Source of the DNA: CAIWHR01 sp963788185
Lineage (GTDB): Bacteria; Pseudomonadota; Gammaproteobacteria; Burkholderiales; Casimicrobiaceae
DNA length: 64,000 nt
Assembly (NCBI GenBank): GCA_963788185.1
Contig: CAWBGE010000017.1
Location: forward strand, 558,001-622,000
Reading direction: 5' to 3'
Of this stretch, positions 36,273 through 44,808 are shown piece by piece; within the stretch, counting starts at the first letter, position 1, and each line of letters begins with the position of its first letter. Under the pieces are notes generated by a model that was not told the origin of the DNA, did not search any database, and was given only the letters and a program-made list of their open reading frames with translations. The position numbers were made by a program, and so were the translations under genes.

Positions 36273-36715
36273 CGTAATCCTCCTCGCTCCGGGTCGCGGG
36301 TGGCGTCGACAGGTGATCGCGGCTCGTCGGCCCCGCGAACTGTCGCACGTCCATCCGCCGGGGTGTTGCCCCGTGTTCGAAATGTCGCCGGCAATCGTAA
36401 CGCCGACATGGGATCCGAAAGTAACGCTGAGAGTTCCCGGGCAAGCAAGCTTCGGGCCATCCGCGCTCTGTCACCCCCTGCATCCGGTGCAAATGCTCCC
36501 GTGACGTCGAAAGGCCCTGACCGGGACGCTGCGATTGCCGGCGTGAATATTCGACCGTGACCGGCACGAAAATGCCCACCCCGGGGCGAGAGCAAGCGCC
36601 GTAGTCTGCAACGGTCGCCGATCTGCTGCGAACCTCGCGGCAACCGATCGCGTCGACGCAACAGGCGCAGGCTCACCGGAGCGCCGGGCGTTGCGTTCAA
36701 CGGAGGGGATCGAAC
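36273..36715. other. Gene-free stretch with a riboswitch-like segment
   Basis: No convincing gene lies here. On the minus strand, 36400-36480 reads GACAGAG, then CCCGAAG, then GAACTCTCAG, an order that recalls the glycine aptamer core (AGAG, CCGAAG, CUCUCAG). The GGAGAG box and the AGGxxAAAGGAC part are missing, so this is a weak match only. The rightward end has GGAGGGG seven bases before the next gene's ATG. Confidence 0.25.
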
Positions 36716-37645
36716 ATGTTGCAGGCGAATGGCTCCGCGCAAACCTGGTCCGAAGCGCCTCTCAGCCTGGCGAGCGTCGTCCCGGCGCCGCTCGGCGTCG
36801 GGATGCTGTTCACGCCGTCGCTGCGGCGAACGATCCAGCGCCGTCTGCCGGTGCTCGACTTCGTCAGCATCGTGCCCGAGTCCCTTTGGGCCGATACCGA
36901 TCCGGTGAGCATCGAACGGGCGACATCGATCGGCGCGGCCGTCCGCGCGCTCGATGCGATCGCCGCCGAACTTCCGCTCGTCGCCCATGGCACGGGCCGG
37001 ATGATGGGCGGTCGCGGACCGCTCGATCATCGGCATCTCTCACGGCTTGCCGAGTGGCACGCGCGCTACGGGTTCCGCTGGTACAGCGACCATCTCTCGT
37101 TCGCGCCGCACGGCGGATTGAAGTCGGGCGCAAGCGCGTGCCTGCCCGTCCCCTACGACCGACAGGCGTTGAAACAGTCGATCGATCGGGTGCGCGAAGT
37201 CCAGGAGTTCCTGCCGCTGCACTTCCTGCTGGAGAACAACGCCTGCATGGCCGGCGTTCCGCCGCAGGAGATGAGCGAGCCGATGTTCCTCAACCGGCTC
37301 TGCGCGGCAACCGGATGCGGGCTGCTGCTCGACGTGCACACGCTGTGCGCCAATGCGGTCAGCTGCGGCATCGACCCGCTGTCGTATCTGGACCGCGTGG
37401 ATCTGTCGCGGGTGGTCGAAGTGCACGTTTCGAGCGAATCGCCGATGCTTCCGGCCTGCGACTACCTTGCGGCGTCGCTGTGCCCGCCCACGGTCCTGGA
37501 GGTGCTCGAGGCAGCCATGTGGCGCGCGCCCGGATTGCGTGCCGTGACCATCGAGGTCCATGCGTCCGGCGCCGAGGGCGTCGACGAAGCCGAGATCGAA
37601 CGCGCGATAGATGCGACGCGACGCATCTGGACGCTTTATCATTGA
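36716..37645 (+). CDS. DUF692 / MNIO family protein (multinuclear iron-dependent oxidase-like)
   Basis: A 309-residue TIM-barrel protein of the DUF692 family. Characterised members (MbnB, TglH and relatives) use two or three iron ions to oxidise cysteines of ribosomal peptides. Candidate ligands are in place: PLGVGM at residue 25, PES (E55), VAHG (H91), YSDHLSFA (D125, H126), LLENN (E173), LLLDVHTLCANA (D206, H208, N213), EVHVSS (H237) and TIEVH (E280). N213 and DPLSYLD follow the usual pattern. Most such genes sit beside a precursor peptide and a DUF2063-type partner; neither is seen here. A strong ribosome site precedes the ATG. Confidence 0.8.
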   Translation: MLQANGSAQTWSEAPLSLASVVPAPLGVGMLFTPSLRRTIQRRLPVLDFVSIVPESLWADTDPVSIERATSIGAAVRALDAIAAELPLVAHGTGRMMGGRGPLDHRHLSRLAEWHARYGFRWYSDHLSFAPHGGLKSGASACLPVPYDRQALKQSIDRVREVQEFLPLHFLLENNACMAGVPPQEMSEPMFLNRLCAATGCGLLLDVHTLCANAVSCGIDPLSYLDRVDLSRVVEVHVSSESPMLPACDYLAASLCPPTVLEVLEAAMWRAPGLRAVTIEVHASGAEGVDEAEIERAIDATRRIWTLYH

Positions 37646-37690
37646 CTTCCCACCACCAGCGGCCCGTCAGCGCGGGCCCGATCGCGCACC

Positions 37691-38578
37691 ATGACGACAT
37701 CCTCTTCGACGTGGCCCACCGGCGTCACCCGCGTTGCGGGTGCCGGCGGGCTCGAGACAATTCGTATCGAGACCCCCGCCTGCAGCGGCGAAATCCTGAC
37801 TCACGGCGCGCACGTCTGCGCCTGGCGGCCGCAGGGCGCGGCGCCGGTCATCTGGATGAGCCGCCGCAGCTGGCACGAATCCGGCAAGCCCGTGCGCGGA
37901 GGAATCCCGATCTGCTTTCCGTGGTTCGGGCCCCATGCGAGCGATCCCGCCGCGCCGCCGCACGGGTTCGCGCGGCTGCGCACCTGGGGGGTCGACGCTG
38001 TCGAAAGCGTCGCCGACGGCGCGATTGCCGTCGCGCTGTCGCTGCATTCGGATGCGGCGACGCTGCAGGTTTGGCCGCACGAGTTCCAGCTGCGGTATCG
38101 CGTGGTGTTCGGGCGCACGCTGAACATCGAGCTTGCAGTCCGCAACACGGGCGCGGCGCCGTTCACCGTGCAGGAAGCCCTGCACACCTATTTTGCCGTG
38201 GGCGACATACGCGATGTCGCCATAGAAGGCCTTGCCGGCGTGCGCTATGTCGACAAGCTGCGGGGCGGCGAGCGCTGCGTCCAGGGCAGCGATCCCGTTC
38301 GCTTTTCCGGCGAGACCGATCGACCCTATCTCGACACCGAGGCAACCGTCACCATCGTCGACTCCCGGCTCGGTCGACGCATCGTCGTCGCCAAGCGCGG
38401 TTCGCGCACGACGGTGGTCTGGAACCCGTGGATCGCCAAGGCGAAGGCGATGCCCGATTTCGACGACGACGAGTGGCCGTCGATGGTATGCGTCGAGACC
38501 GCAAACGCCCTCGACAATGCGATCACGCTGCCGCCGGGGAGCGAGCACACGATGGCGGCCGCGATCCGGGTCGAGTGA
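37691..38578 (+). CDS. D-hexose-6-phosphate mutarotase
   Basis: A 295-residue aldose-1-epimerase-like protein of the YeaD group, which interconverts alpha and beta anomers of hexose 6-phosphates. Conserved pieces: SGEILTHGAHVCAWRPQG, the arginine-rich phosphate site PVRGGIPICFPWFG, PPHGFARLRTW with the catalytic histidine, EALHTYFAVGDI with the second histidine, and VVWNPWIAKAKAMPDFDDDEWPSMVCVETAN holding the catalytic glutamate. It starts 45 bp after the DUF692 gene on the same strand and may be co-transcribed with it; a functional link is not evident. Confidence 0.87.
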   Translation: MTTSSSTWPTGVTRVAGAGGLETIRIETPACSGEILTHGAHVCAWRPQGAAPVIWMSRRSWHESGKPVRGGIPICFPWFGPHASDPAAPPHGFARLRTWGVDAVESVADGAIAVALSLHSDAATLQVWPHEFQLRYRVVFGRTLNIELAVRNTGAAPFTVQEALHTYFAVGDIRDVAIEGLAGVRYVDKLRGGERCVQGSDPVRFSGETDRPYLDTEATVTIVDSRLGRRIVVAKRGSRTTVVWNPWIAKAKAMPDFDDDEWPSMVCVETANALDNAITLPPGSEHTMAAAIRVE

Positions 38579-38621
38579 CGGCGTCGTCGTACGCCTTCCC
38601 GGGGTTGTCGGCCGGCCGGAT

Positions 38622-40271
38622 TCAGAGTGCGCCGAACGCCGCCCCCGCGACGAACGTGCGGATGTTCTGCGTCAGCGCCTGCGCGACGAACGCGCGCAGC
38701 ACGTCGTCGAGCTGCGCCGCATCGACGTACGCGATGGTGATGTGATTGCTCTGATGCCCGGCCATCAGCTGGTCGCGCGAGACGCCGTCGAGCACGCAGT
38801 TCAGCAGTGGCCATTCCCATGACGTCGCGCGGCGCCGGCGCTCGAACTCGGCGGCCGGCAATTCCACGGCGTGCCCCGTCCCGACGTGCATGACCACCTG
38901 CGTGCCCTCGTAGTGCGCGCGTGCCCAGACGAAGCGTCCGGCCTTGCCCTGCCCGGTGATCGTCGACCCGCCTTTGGGGAAATACATCGGCGACTGCCGG
39001 TAGCCGGTGGCACCCCGGATACCGCCCTTGAGGTGCGCGAAGGGAACAGCACCGGAGATCTCGAGATCCCAGTAGAACGTGCCTTCGAACTCGCTGCCCC
39101 AGCGGATGTCGTGCAACGTCGTCTCCGAAGGCAGGCCGAGCGAATCGAGCAGCCGCCACAGCATCGTCTGGGGAATGGCCGTGCCCATGTCGACTTCGTT
39201 GATGCAGGGGATCGCCTTGCCCGGGCGCACGATGCGGCCATCGACGGTGGGAATCGGGAAGCGCTCGGCGTTGCCGATGGCGCCTTCGGCAAAGTCGGAC
39301 GCCGCACAGCAGCGGGCCAGTCCCTGCTGGTACTGGACACCGATGGCGGAAAGTCCGAAGCGGTCGACGAAACGTCCCATCGCGATCAGCATCGCGCACT
39401 GCTCCAGCACCTGTCCGCGCGTGAGTTCGGTGGCCGGATCGGTGCCGAACTTGAAGGTCATTCCCTTCGCCTCGTACCACGCCAGGCATTGTTCTCGCAG
39501 CGCGTCGGGCACCAGCGTCATCTCGGCCAGCAGGTCGGACTGCGACAGCCCCTCGAGCGGCATGCCGATGTCGGCCAGCGCCTTTTGCGGGAAGACGCCG
39601 TTGATCATCCCCATGCAGAAGGTGTCGAACAGGCCGATGATCTCCTTGTGGCGCAGGACGTACCGACCGACGTCGACGCCGAGACTGCCGGCGGCAGAGG
39701 CCAGCACCGGGTGGTTGGCGTCCACCGCGTGCAGGTAACTGGTGTCGTGCGCGATCGTCCCGGTCTTGAGCCAGGTCTCGAGGCCGCGAATGAAGTACGC
39801 GTCGTCGAATCCGACCGACCACAACCGCGAATACGATTTGCCGAGGCTGGTCAGCGTACCGGCGAGGCACAGCATGCCGACCAGGCCCGGCCAGGTGCCT
39901 TCGAAATTGGCCAGCAGCAGGATCGGGCCCCGGTGGTGGACCAGCGACGGCGCCAGATGGTGCGAGTACTGCCAGGCGGTCAGCAGCACGATCAGCGGCG
40001 CGTCCGGATCGAGGCTGGCGAAGACGTCGCTGCCTTCGCGCTGGGTGCTGATGAAACCGTGGCCCTTGTCGGCCTTGACCGGATGCGCGCGCCGCATGCG
40101 CTTGCCGAAGCGGGTGATCAGCACCTCCTGCAGCTTGGCCTCGAACTGCTGCTGCACCGGCCAGCAATTGGTGTTCGCGGATTCGCGCAGGTCGGCGTTG
40201 GTGACCAGCAGCACCTCGTCGGTGGCGGCGCGAACCGGGGTGCGCACTTCGGGAAGCGTCAGTGTCAGCAT
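38622..40271 (-). CDS. L-fucose/L-arabinose isomerase-like protein
   Basis: A 549-residue protein of the sugar isomerase superfamily (fucose/arabinose isomerase fold), which interconverts aldoses and ketoses with a metal ion. Recognisable sections: SANTNCWPVQQQFEAKL, DAPLIVLLTAWQYSHHLAPSL, KEIIGLFDTFCMGMINGVFP, CINEVDMGTAIPQTMLWRLLDSL (acidic metal ligands), SEFEGTFYWDLEISGAVPFAHL and GHQSNHITIAY near the end with a possible catalytic histidine. It is remote from characterised enzymes, so the sugar cannot be named. It starts 29 bp after the kinase gene; both run left, and an isomerase followed by a ketose kinase is a standard pentose/deoxyhexose route. Confidence 0.72.
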   Translation of the reverse strand: MLTLTLPEVRTPVRAATDEVLLVTNADLRESANTNCWPVQQQFEAKLQEVLITRFGKRMRRAHPVKADKGHGFISTQREGSDVFASLDPDAPLIVLLTAWQYSHHLAPSLVHHRGPILLLANFEGTWPGLVGMLCLAGTLTSLGKSYSRLWSVGFDDAYFIRGLETWLKTGTIAHDTSYLHAVDANHPVLASAAGSLGVDVGRYVLRHKEIIGLFDTFCMGMINGVFPQKALADIGMPLEGLSQSDLLAEMTLVPDALREQCLAWYEAKGMTFKFGTDPATELTRGQVLEQCAMLIAMGRFVDRFGLSAIGVQYQQGLARCCAASDFAEGAIGNAERFPIPTVDGRIVRPGKAIPCINEVDMGTAIPQTMLWRLLDSLGLPSETTLHDIRWGSEFEGTFYWDLEISGAVPFAHLKGGIRGATGYRQSPMYFPKGGSTITGQGKAGRFVWARAHYEGTQVVMHVGTGHAVELPAAEFERRRRATSWEWPLLNCVLDGVSRDQLMAGHQSNHITIAYVDAAQLDDVLRAFVAQALTQNIRTFVAGAAFGAL

Positions 40272-40300
40272 GGAATCTCCTTGTCAGACAGGCATTGCGG

Positions 40301-41887
40301 TCAGCGCGCCATGGCCGCGAGGCAGCGCTGCTGATCGTCGTAGAGTTGCAGGAACACCCGATACTTGGCGTCGTGAAACGCCCGCTGCGGCGCGCGCGCG
40401 GCGATCGTCGCACCGGGCCGCACCATCGCCGCCGCGGCCGCGGGCAGGTCGGCGAAGGCGCCGCTTGACGTTGCCGCGAGCAGCGCGGCACCCAGTGCGA
40501 CGGCGTCTTCCTCGTCGACCAGGTGCAGGTCGCTGCCGAGCGCATCGGCATGTTCCTGCAGCAGCAGCGGGTTCCTGGTGCCGCCGCCGCACATGACGAT
40601 GCGGTCGATCCTGTGGCCGGCCGCGTTCATGGCGTCGATGATGTGCCGCGTGCCGTAGGCGAGCGCCTGCACGGTGGCAAGGTAGAGCCGGGCCAGCGCG
40701 TCCGGCCCGCCTTCGAGCGTCAACCCCGTGATGGCGCCGCGGGCGTGCGGATTGGCCCGGGGGGAGCGGTTGCCGTGATGGTCGGGCAGCACGTGGAGGT
40801 TGCGGGTAGGATGTGATTCGCGCGACGCGAGATCGGCGACCCAGTCGTTGAGCACGGCGTAGACGTTGCGGCCGTCGCGCGCGGCGGTTTCCTGCGCCAG
40901 CGGCCAGGCCTCGCTCTGGCGCACGGTCCAGTCGAGGAGCGCCCCGGCGGCGCTCTGGCCGCCCTCGTTCAGCCAGAGGCCGGGCAGCATCGCGCCGAAG
41001 TAGGGGCCCCAGACACCGGGCACCATCGTCGCGCCCTTGCTCACCGCCATGTGGCAGTTCGACGTGCCGCCGATCAGCGCGAGGCTGCCTTCGGGCCGCG
41101 TGCCGACCAGCGCCAGACCGCCGGCGTGAGCGTCGATGATCCCGGTGGCCACGACGACGCCGGTCGTCAAGCCGAGTTCCTTCGCGGCGATGCCGGTCAG
41201 GGTTCCGGGCGACGACCCGAGCGGCAGGATCGTCTGCGGGACCTTGGCGGCGAGATCGTCGAGGCCTACGGCGCGCAGCATCGCGCCCGGGAAGCGACCT
41301 TCGTGCGCGAGGTAGTTCCACTTGCAGGTCAGCGTGCAGACGCTGGCCGTGTCGGCGCCGCAGCTTCTCCAGACCAGGTAGTCGGCCAGATCGAAAAACC
41401 GCGTGACGGCGGCGTAGCGGTCCGGGAAGTGCCGGCGCAGCCAGAGCACCTTCGGCAATTCCATCTCGATGCTGACTTCGCCGCCGACGTAGGCGAGCGC
41501 CGGATCGCGCGTCGCATTGATCGCCGCCGCCTCGTCGGCTGCGCGGTGATCCATCCACATGATGATGTCGTGCTCGGGCTCGCCGCCCTCGGCCACCGAG
41601 ACCGGCTCGCCGTTCGCGCCTGAGGCGACCAGCGAGCAGGTGGCATCGAAACCGATGGCCGCGACGGTTGCCGGGGATACGCGGGCCCGAGCCACGGCCT
41701 CGCGGACCGCCGCACAGGTTTCGCGCCAGATGTCGGACGACGACTGCTCGACGAAATTGGCGCGCGGGTGGAACTGCTGGATGGGGCGGACCGCGAACGC
41801 GAGGCGGCGGCCTGCCGCATCGAACACGCCCGCCCGCACGCTGGCCGAGCCCACGTCGACGCCGAGAAAGACTTGCAGCTTGCTCAT
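40301..41887 (-). CDS. FGGY pentulose kinase (ribulokinase-like)
   Basis: A 528-residue carbohydrate kinase of the FGGY family, in the group that includes eukaryotic FGGY and D-ribulokinases. Phosphate-1 loop LGVDVGSASVRAGVFD opens the protein. IIMWMDHRAADEA (substrate contact), ATGIIDAHAGGLALVG with the catalytic aspartate, LIGGTSNCHMAVS and the C-terminal MCGGGTRNPLLLQEHAD are all present. The DHRA motif and length fit ketopentose kinases. It would phosphorylate the ketose produced by the adjacent isomerase. It is divergent from the lyase gene across a 157-bp control region. Confidence 0.85.
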   Translation of the reverse strand: MSKLQVFLGVDVGSASVRAGVFDAAGRRLAFAVRPIQQFHPRANFVEQSSSDIWRETCAAVREAVARARVSPATVAAIGFDATCSLVASGANGEPVSVAEGGEPEHDIIMWMDHRAADEAAAINATRDPALAYVGGEVSIEMELPKVLWLRRHFPDRYAAVTRFFDLADYLVWRSCGADTASVCTLTCKWNYLAHEGRFPGAMLRAVGLDDLAAKVPQTILPLGSSPGTLTGIAAKELGLTTGVVVATGIIDAHAGGLALVGTRPEGSLALIGGTSNCHMAVSKGATMVPGVWGPYFGAMLPGLWLNEGGQSAAGALLDWTVRQSEAWPLAQETAARDGRNVYAVLNDWVADLASRESHPTRNLHVLPDHHGNRSPRANPHARGAITGLTLEGGPDALARLYLATVQALAYGTRHIIDAMNAAGHRIDRIVMCGGGTRNPLLLQEHADALGSDLHLVDEEDAVALGAALLAATSSGAFADLPAAAAAMVRPGATIAARAPQRAFHDAKYRVFLQLYDDQQRCLAAMAR

Positions 41888-41977
41888 GGATCTCTCGAGA
41901 CGGGAAAACGAAGCGCCGGACCGACATTGTGTTGCAGTCGCCGCGGCGCCGACAACCGGCGTGCCTCGCGATGAAGC

Positions 41978-42010
41978 TTGTCTATCCGGCGGGCACCCAC
42001 TAACATGTTA
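41978..42010 (+). promoter_or_regulatory. Rightward promoter with palindromic operator
   Basis: TTGTCT (41978-41983) and TAACAT (42001-42006) are 17 bp apart. The -10 box is the first half of a perfect 10-bp palindrome TAACATGTTA (42001-42010). A repressor bound there would block the lyase-GntR-TRAP transcript. The GntR regulator encoded two genes on is the obvious candidate. Confidence 0.5.
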
Positions 42011-42044
42011 CCCGGTTATCGTCGCCGTTGTACCCCTTCGCTGA

Positions 42045-42983
42045 ATGATCCCCATGAACAAATCCATGCCCATCCCTGCAACGCCTCAGATGCGCCCGCG
42101 CGAGCAACGCTTCGGCCTGGGCTGCGCGCTCATCACCCCGTTTGCCGCGGACGGAACGGTCGACCATGCGCGGCTCGTCGCGCACGCCCGGCACTGTCTC
42201 GCCGAGGGTTGTTCGTCGTTCACGCTGTTCGGCACCACCGGCGAAGGCGCGTCGCTCGGGATGCGCGAGCGCGCGGCGATGCTCGACGCGGTCGTCGGTG
42301 CCGGATTCGACATGTCGCGGCAGGTGCTGGCAGGCATCGCGGCGTCTTCCGTCGAGGACGCAGCTGCGCAGGCCAATCAGCTGCTGGATGCCGGTGGTCG
42401 CGGCATCCTGCTCGCGCCGCCGTTCTATTTCAAGGCGCCGGCAGACGAAGGGCTCTACCGCTGGTTCTCGTCGGTTCTGGAGCGCTGCCATTCGCCGCGC
42501 GAGGTGGTCCTCTATCACCTCCCGTCGGTGACGCAGGTGCCGCTTTCGTCGACACTGATCGGCCGCATCGACCGGGCTTTCCCCGGCGTGGTGATGGGGA
42601 TCAAGGACTCGAGCGGCGACTGGGCGACGACCGAGCGCTATCTGGCCGATCATCCGCATCTCCACATCCTGGTCGGCGACGAACGCCACCTCGCGCGCGC
42701 CGTGCGCCACGGGGGGAGCGGGGCGATCAACGGCTTTTCGAATTTCTGCGCGCGCCTGCTGCTGCCCATGGTCGACGATGGGCAGGAAGTGCCGGGGATC
42801 ACGGCACTGGTCGATCTGCTGCTGCGTTTCCCGGTGACGCCGGCCGTCAAGGCACTGGTGGCGCATCGGTACGGCGACGCCGCGTACCTCAACACCGCGC
42901 CACCGCTGGAGCCGGCGGATGCGTCGGCGCGGGTGCAGCTTGCGTCGGCGTTCGATGCGCTGCTCGCGCAATACACGGCCTGA
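42045..42983 (+). CDS. DapA-family (dihydrodipicolinate synthase/N-acetylneuraminate lyase superfamily) lyase
   Basis: A 312-residue class I aldolase/dehydratase. The superfamily motifs are kept: ALITPFAADGTVD, LFGTTGEGASL, the tyrosine in VVLYHLPSV and the Schiff-base lysine in VVMGIKDSSGDW. The arginine that true dihydrodipicolinate synthase uses (YNVPSRTG) is absent; the loop here reads YHLPSVTQVPLSS. So it more likely acts on a 2-keto sugar acid or similar. It heads the rightward operon that encodes a regulator and a TRAP transporter, typical for such lyases. ATG 42045 is used; ATG 42054 is equally possible, as neither has a clear ribosome site. Confidence 0.83.
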   Translation: MIPMNKSMPIPATPQMRPREQRFGLGCALITPFAADGTVDHARLVAHARHCLAEGCSSFTLFGTTGEGASLGMRERAAMLDAVVGAGFDMSRQVLAGIAASSVEDAAAQANQLLDAGGRGILLAPPFYFKAPADEGLYRWFSSVLERCHSPREVVLYHLPSVTQVPLSSTLIGRIDRAFPGVVMGIKDSSGDWATTERYLADHPHLHILVGDERHLARAVRHGGSGAINGFSNFCARLLLPMVDDGQEVPGITALVDLLLRFPVTPAVKALVAHRYGDAAYLNTAPPLEPADASARVQLASAFDALLAQYTA

Positions 42984-43001
42984 CTGCCGGACACTGCGAT
43001 C

Positions 43002-43664
43002 GTGGCCGCGATGACGCTCCGCGTAGAGGCGTACCAGCGCTTCACGCGCGGGCTGCTTGCGCGCGAGATCCGCGCCGGGCAATTCGTTTCGCAGCGCCAG
43101 CTGTCGGAGATCACCGGCATGTCGCTGGGCGCGATCCGCGAGATGGTGCCGCGGCTCGAGGCCGACGGTCTCATCCGCACGGTGCCGAAGCGGGGCATGC
43201 AGGTCGCAGAGGTCGACGTCAACCTGATCCGCAATGCGTTTCAGTTCCGGCTGATCATCGAGCGGGAGGCGGTGGCGTCGTTCGCGCAGCGGGCGCCGGA
43301 GGCGGAACTCGACCGGCTGCAGCAGGCGCACGCGACGGTGCTTGCCGCGGCGGCCAGGGCCGTCACGCCGGCGCTGATCGGGCGGGCGCAAGCAGCCGAC
43401 GACGGCATGCACGCAAGCATCGTCGACGCGCTCGGCAACGACATCATCAGCAACCACTTCCGCGTCAACTCGCTCAAGATCCGGCTGATACGGCAGGCGC
43501 AGACGCGGATCGACGCAGCATTGGTCGCGCCGGTGATGGCGGAGCACCTGACGGTGATCGCTGCGCTGCGGACCCGCGACCCGGTCTTAGCCGCTGCGGC
43601 GATGGCCGAGCACATCGTTCGCGCCCGCAACCGCGCGCTGGGGGTGGCGAGCGAAGCGCATTGA
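43002..43664 (+). CDS. GntR-family regulator with FCD domain
   Basis: A 220-residue transcription factor starting at GTG 43002, 18 bp after the lyase gene. The winged helix is seen as YQRFTRGLLAREIRAGQFVSQRQLSEITGMSLGAIREMVPRLEADGLIRTVPKRGMQV. An FCD effector domain follows, with the metal/ligand histidines in DDGMHASIVDALGND, MAEHLTVIAAL and MAEHIVRARNRAL. FCD regulators usually repress a neighbouring catabolic operon and respond to an organic acid. A palindrome on the operon's -10 box is a likely binding site. Confidence 0.87.
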   Translation: MAAMTLRVEAYQRFTRGLLAREIRAGQFVSQRQLSEITGMSLGAIREMVPRLEADGLIRTVPKRGMQVAEVDVNLIRNAFQFRLIIEREAVASFAQRAPEAELDRLQQAHATVLAAAARAVTPALIGRAQAADDGMHASIVDALGNDIISNHFRVNSLKIRLIRQAQTRIDAALVAPVMAEHLTVIAALRTRDPVLAAAAMAEHIVRARNRALGVASEAH

Positions 43665-43765
43665 CGCAGGGCAGCTGTTGGATCGAAGTCACGCCCGCAC
43701 ATCGGCGTGGCGAACGCAGAGACTCCGGGGCGCTACGCCCCGCTCACAGTGGACGGGAGGCAGCA

Positions 43766-44737
43766 ATGAAACGTACGTGGATGGGTTTGGCGGTGGCGGC
43801 GCTGATCGCGCTTCCGGCGGCAGCGCAGCAGGTGACGATTCGCTGGGGCGATGTCGTTGGCGGCACGCATCCGTCGGTGCAGATGATCGACCGCATCGCG
43901 GCCGAGGCGAAGGAGAAATCCGGCGGACGGATCGTGATCCAGTCGTTTGCCGGCGGACAGCTCGGCAGTTCGCGCGACATGATCGACGCGGTCGCCAATG
44001 GCGTCCAGCAGATCGTGACCGAAGGCGCGGCGAACTTCGGCGCCTGGGTGCCGTCGATCTCGGTCGTCGAGGCGCCCTACATCTGGCGCGACGCGGCGCA
44101 CCTCGACAAGGCGATGAACGGTGCCATCGGCGAGCAGTTCAACGACACGCTGGTGAAAGCGCGCGGCATGCGCATCCTCGGGACGACGTATTACGGCACG
44201 CGGCACATCACGACGACGGCGAAGGCCGTGCGCACCCCTGCCGACATGGCGGGTCTCAAGCTGCGCGTGCCCGAGAACGACGTGTTCAAGGCGATGGCCG
44301 AAGCCTGGGGGGCGAAGCCCACGCCGATGAATTTCGGCGAGCTCTACCTCGCGCTCAAGCAGGGCGTCGTCGACGGCCAGGAAAACCCGCTGCCGACGAT
44401 CAAGTCGGGCAAGTTCGACGAAGTGCAGAAATTCCTGGTGCTGTCCGCACACATCATCACGCCGCGGCTGGTGGTCGTCAACGAGGCGTTCTGGCAGGGG
44501 CTTTCCGCCGGCGATCGCAAGATCATCGCCGATGCCGTCAGGAACGGCATCGCGTGGCAGAACGCCGAGTTGATCAGGCAGGAGAACACGCTGGTAGACA
44601 CCTTCAAGGCGGCCGGCATGACGGTGATCACGCCCGACGTCAACGCCTTCAAGGCGCCGGTCATCGCGAAGGTGCCGAAGATGTTCGAGTCGAAGTGGGG
44701 CGCCGGCACCTACGACAGGATCCAGGCGATTCGCTGA
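43766..44737 (+). CDS. dctP: TRAP transporter solute receptor, DctP family
   Basis: A 323-residue periplasmic receptor with a signal peptide (MKRTWMGLAVAALIALPAAAQ). The DctP fold shows in HPSVQMIDRIAAEAKEKSGGRI, GGQLGSSRDMIDAVANGVQQ, and the ligand-arginine region LKLRVPENDVFKAMAEAWGAKPTPMNFGELYLALKQGVVDGQENPLPTI. That arginine normally binds a carboxylate, so the substrate is probably an acid such as a sugar acid. GGGAGG lies seven bases upstream of the ATG. It is the most highly expressed part of such operons, and a stable hairpin follows it. Confidence 0.92.
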   Translation: MKRTWMGLAVAALIALPAAAQQVTIRWGDVVGGTHPSVQMIDRIAAEAKEKSGGRIVIQSFAGGQLGSSRDMIDAVANGVQQIVTEGAANFGAWVPSISVVEAPYIWRDAAHLDKAMNGAIGEQFNDTLVKARGMRILGTTYYGTRHITTTAKAVRTPADMAGLKLRVPENDVFKAMAEAWGAKPTPMNFGELYLALKQGVVDGQENPLPTIKSGKFDEVQKFLVLSAHIITPRLVVVNEAFWQGLSAGDRKIIADAVRNGIAWQNAELIRQENTLVDTFKAAGMTVITPDVNAFKAPVIAKVPKMFESKWGAGTYDRIQAIR

Positions 44738-44769
44738 GCGCGCAAAGCCCGATCAATTGCCCGCACGCA

Positions 44770-44792
44770 CCCGGCGCCCGTTCGGCGCCGGG
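44770..44792 (+). other. Intra-operon hairpin between dctP and dctQ
   Basis: A perfect 9-bp stem, CCCGGCGCC (44770-44778) with GGCGCCGGG (44784-44792), has a CGTTC loop and no T run. Such hairpins after receptor genes commonly stabilise the upstream message and lower membrane-subunit expression. That role is inferred. Confidence 0.45.
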
Positions 44793-44808
44793 CGCAGTCC
44801 GGACTTCC

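Noticed and set aside
36313..36504. A 63-codon frame with three cysteines upstream of the MNIO gene, as a possible precursor peptide
   Set aside because: It starts at GTG without a ribosome site, has no signal peptide and lacks a repeated cysteine core.
42045..42983. The DapA-family gene as a true dihydrodipicolinate synthase
   Set aside because: The substrate-carboxylate arginine of the YNVPSRTG motif is missing and the gene sits in a catabolic transporter operon.
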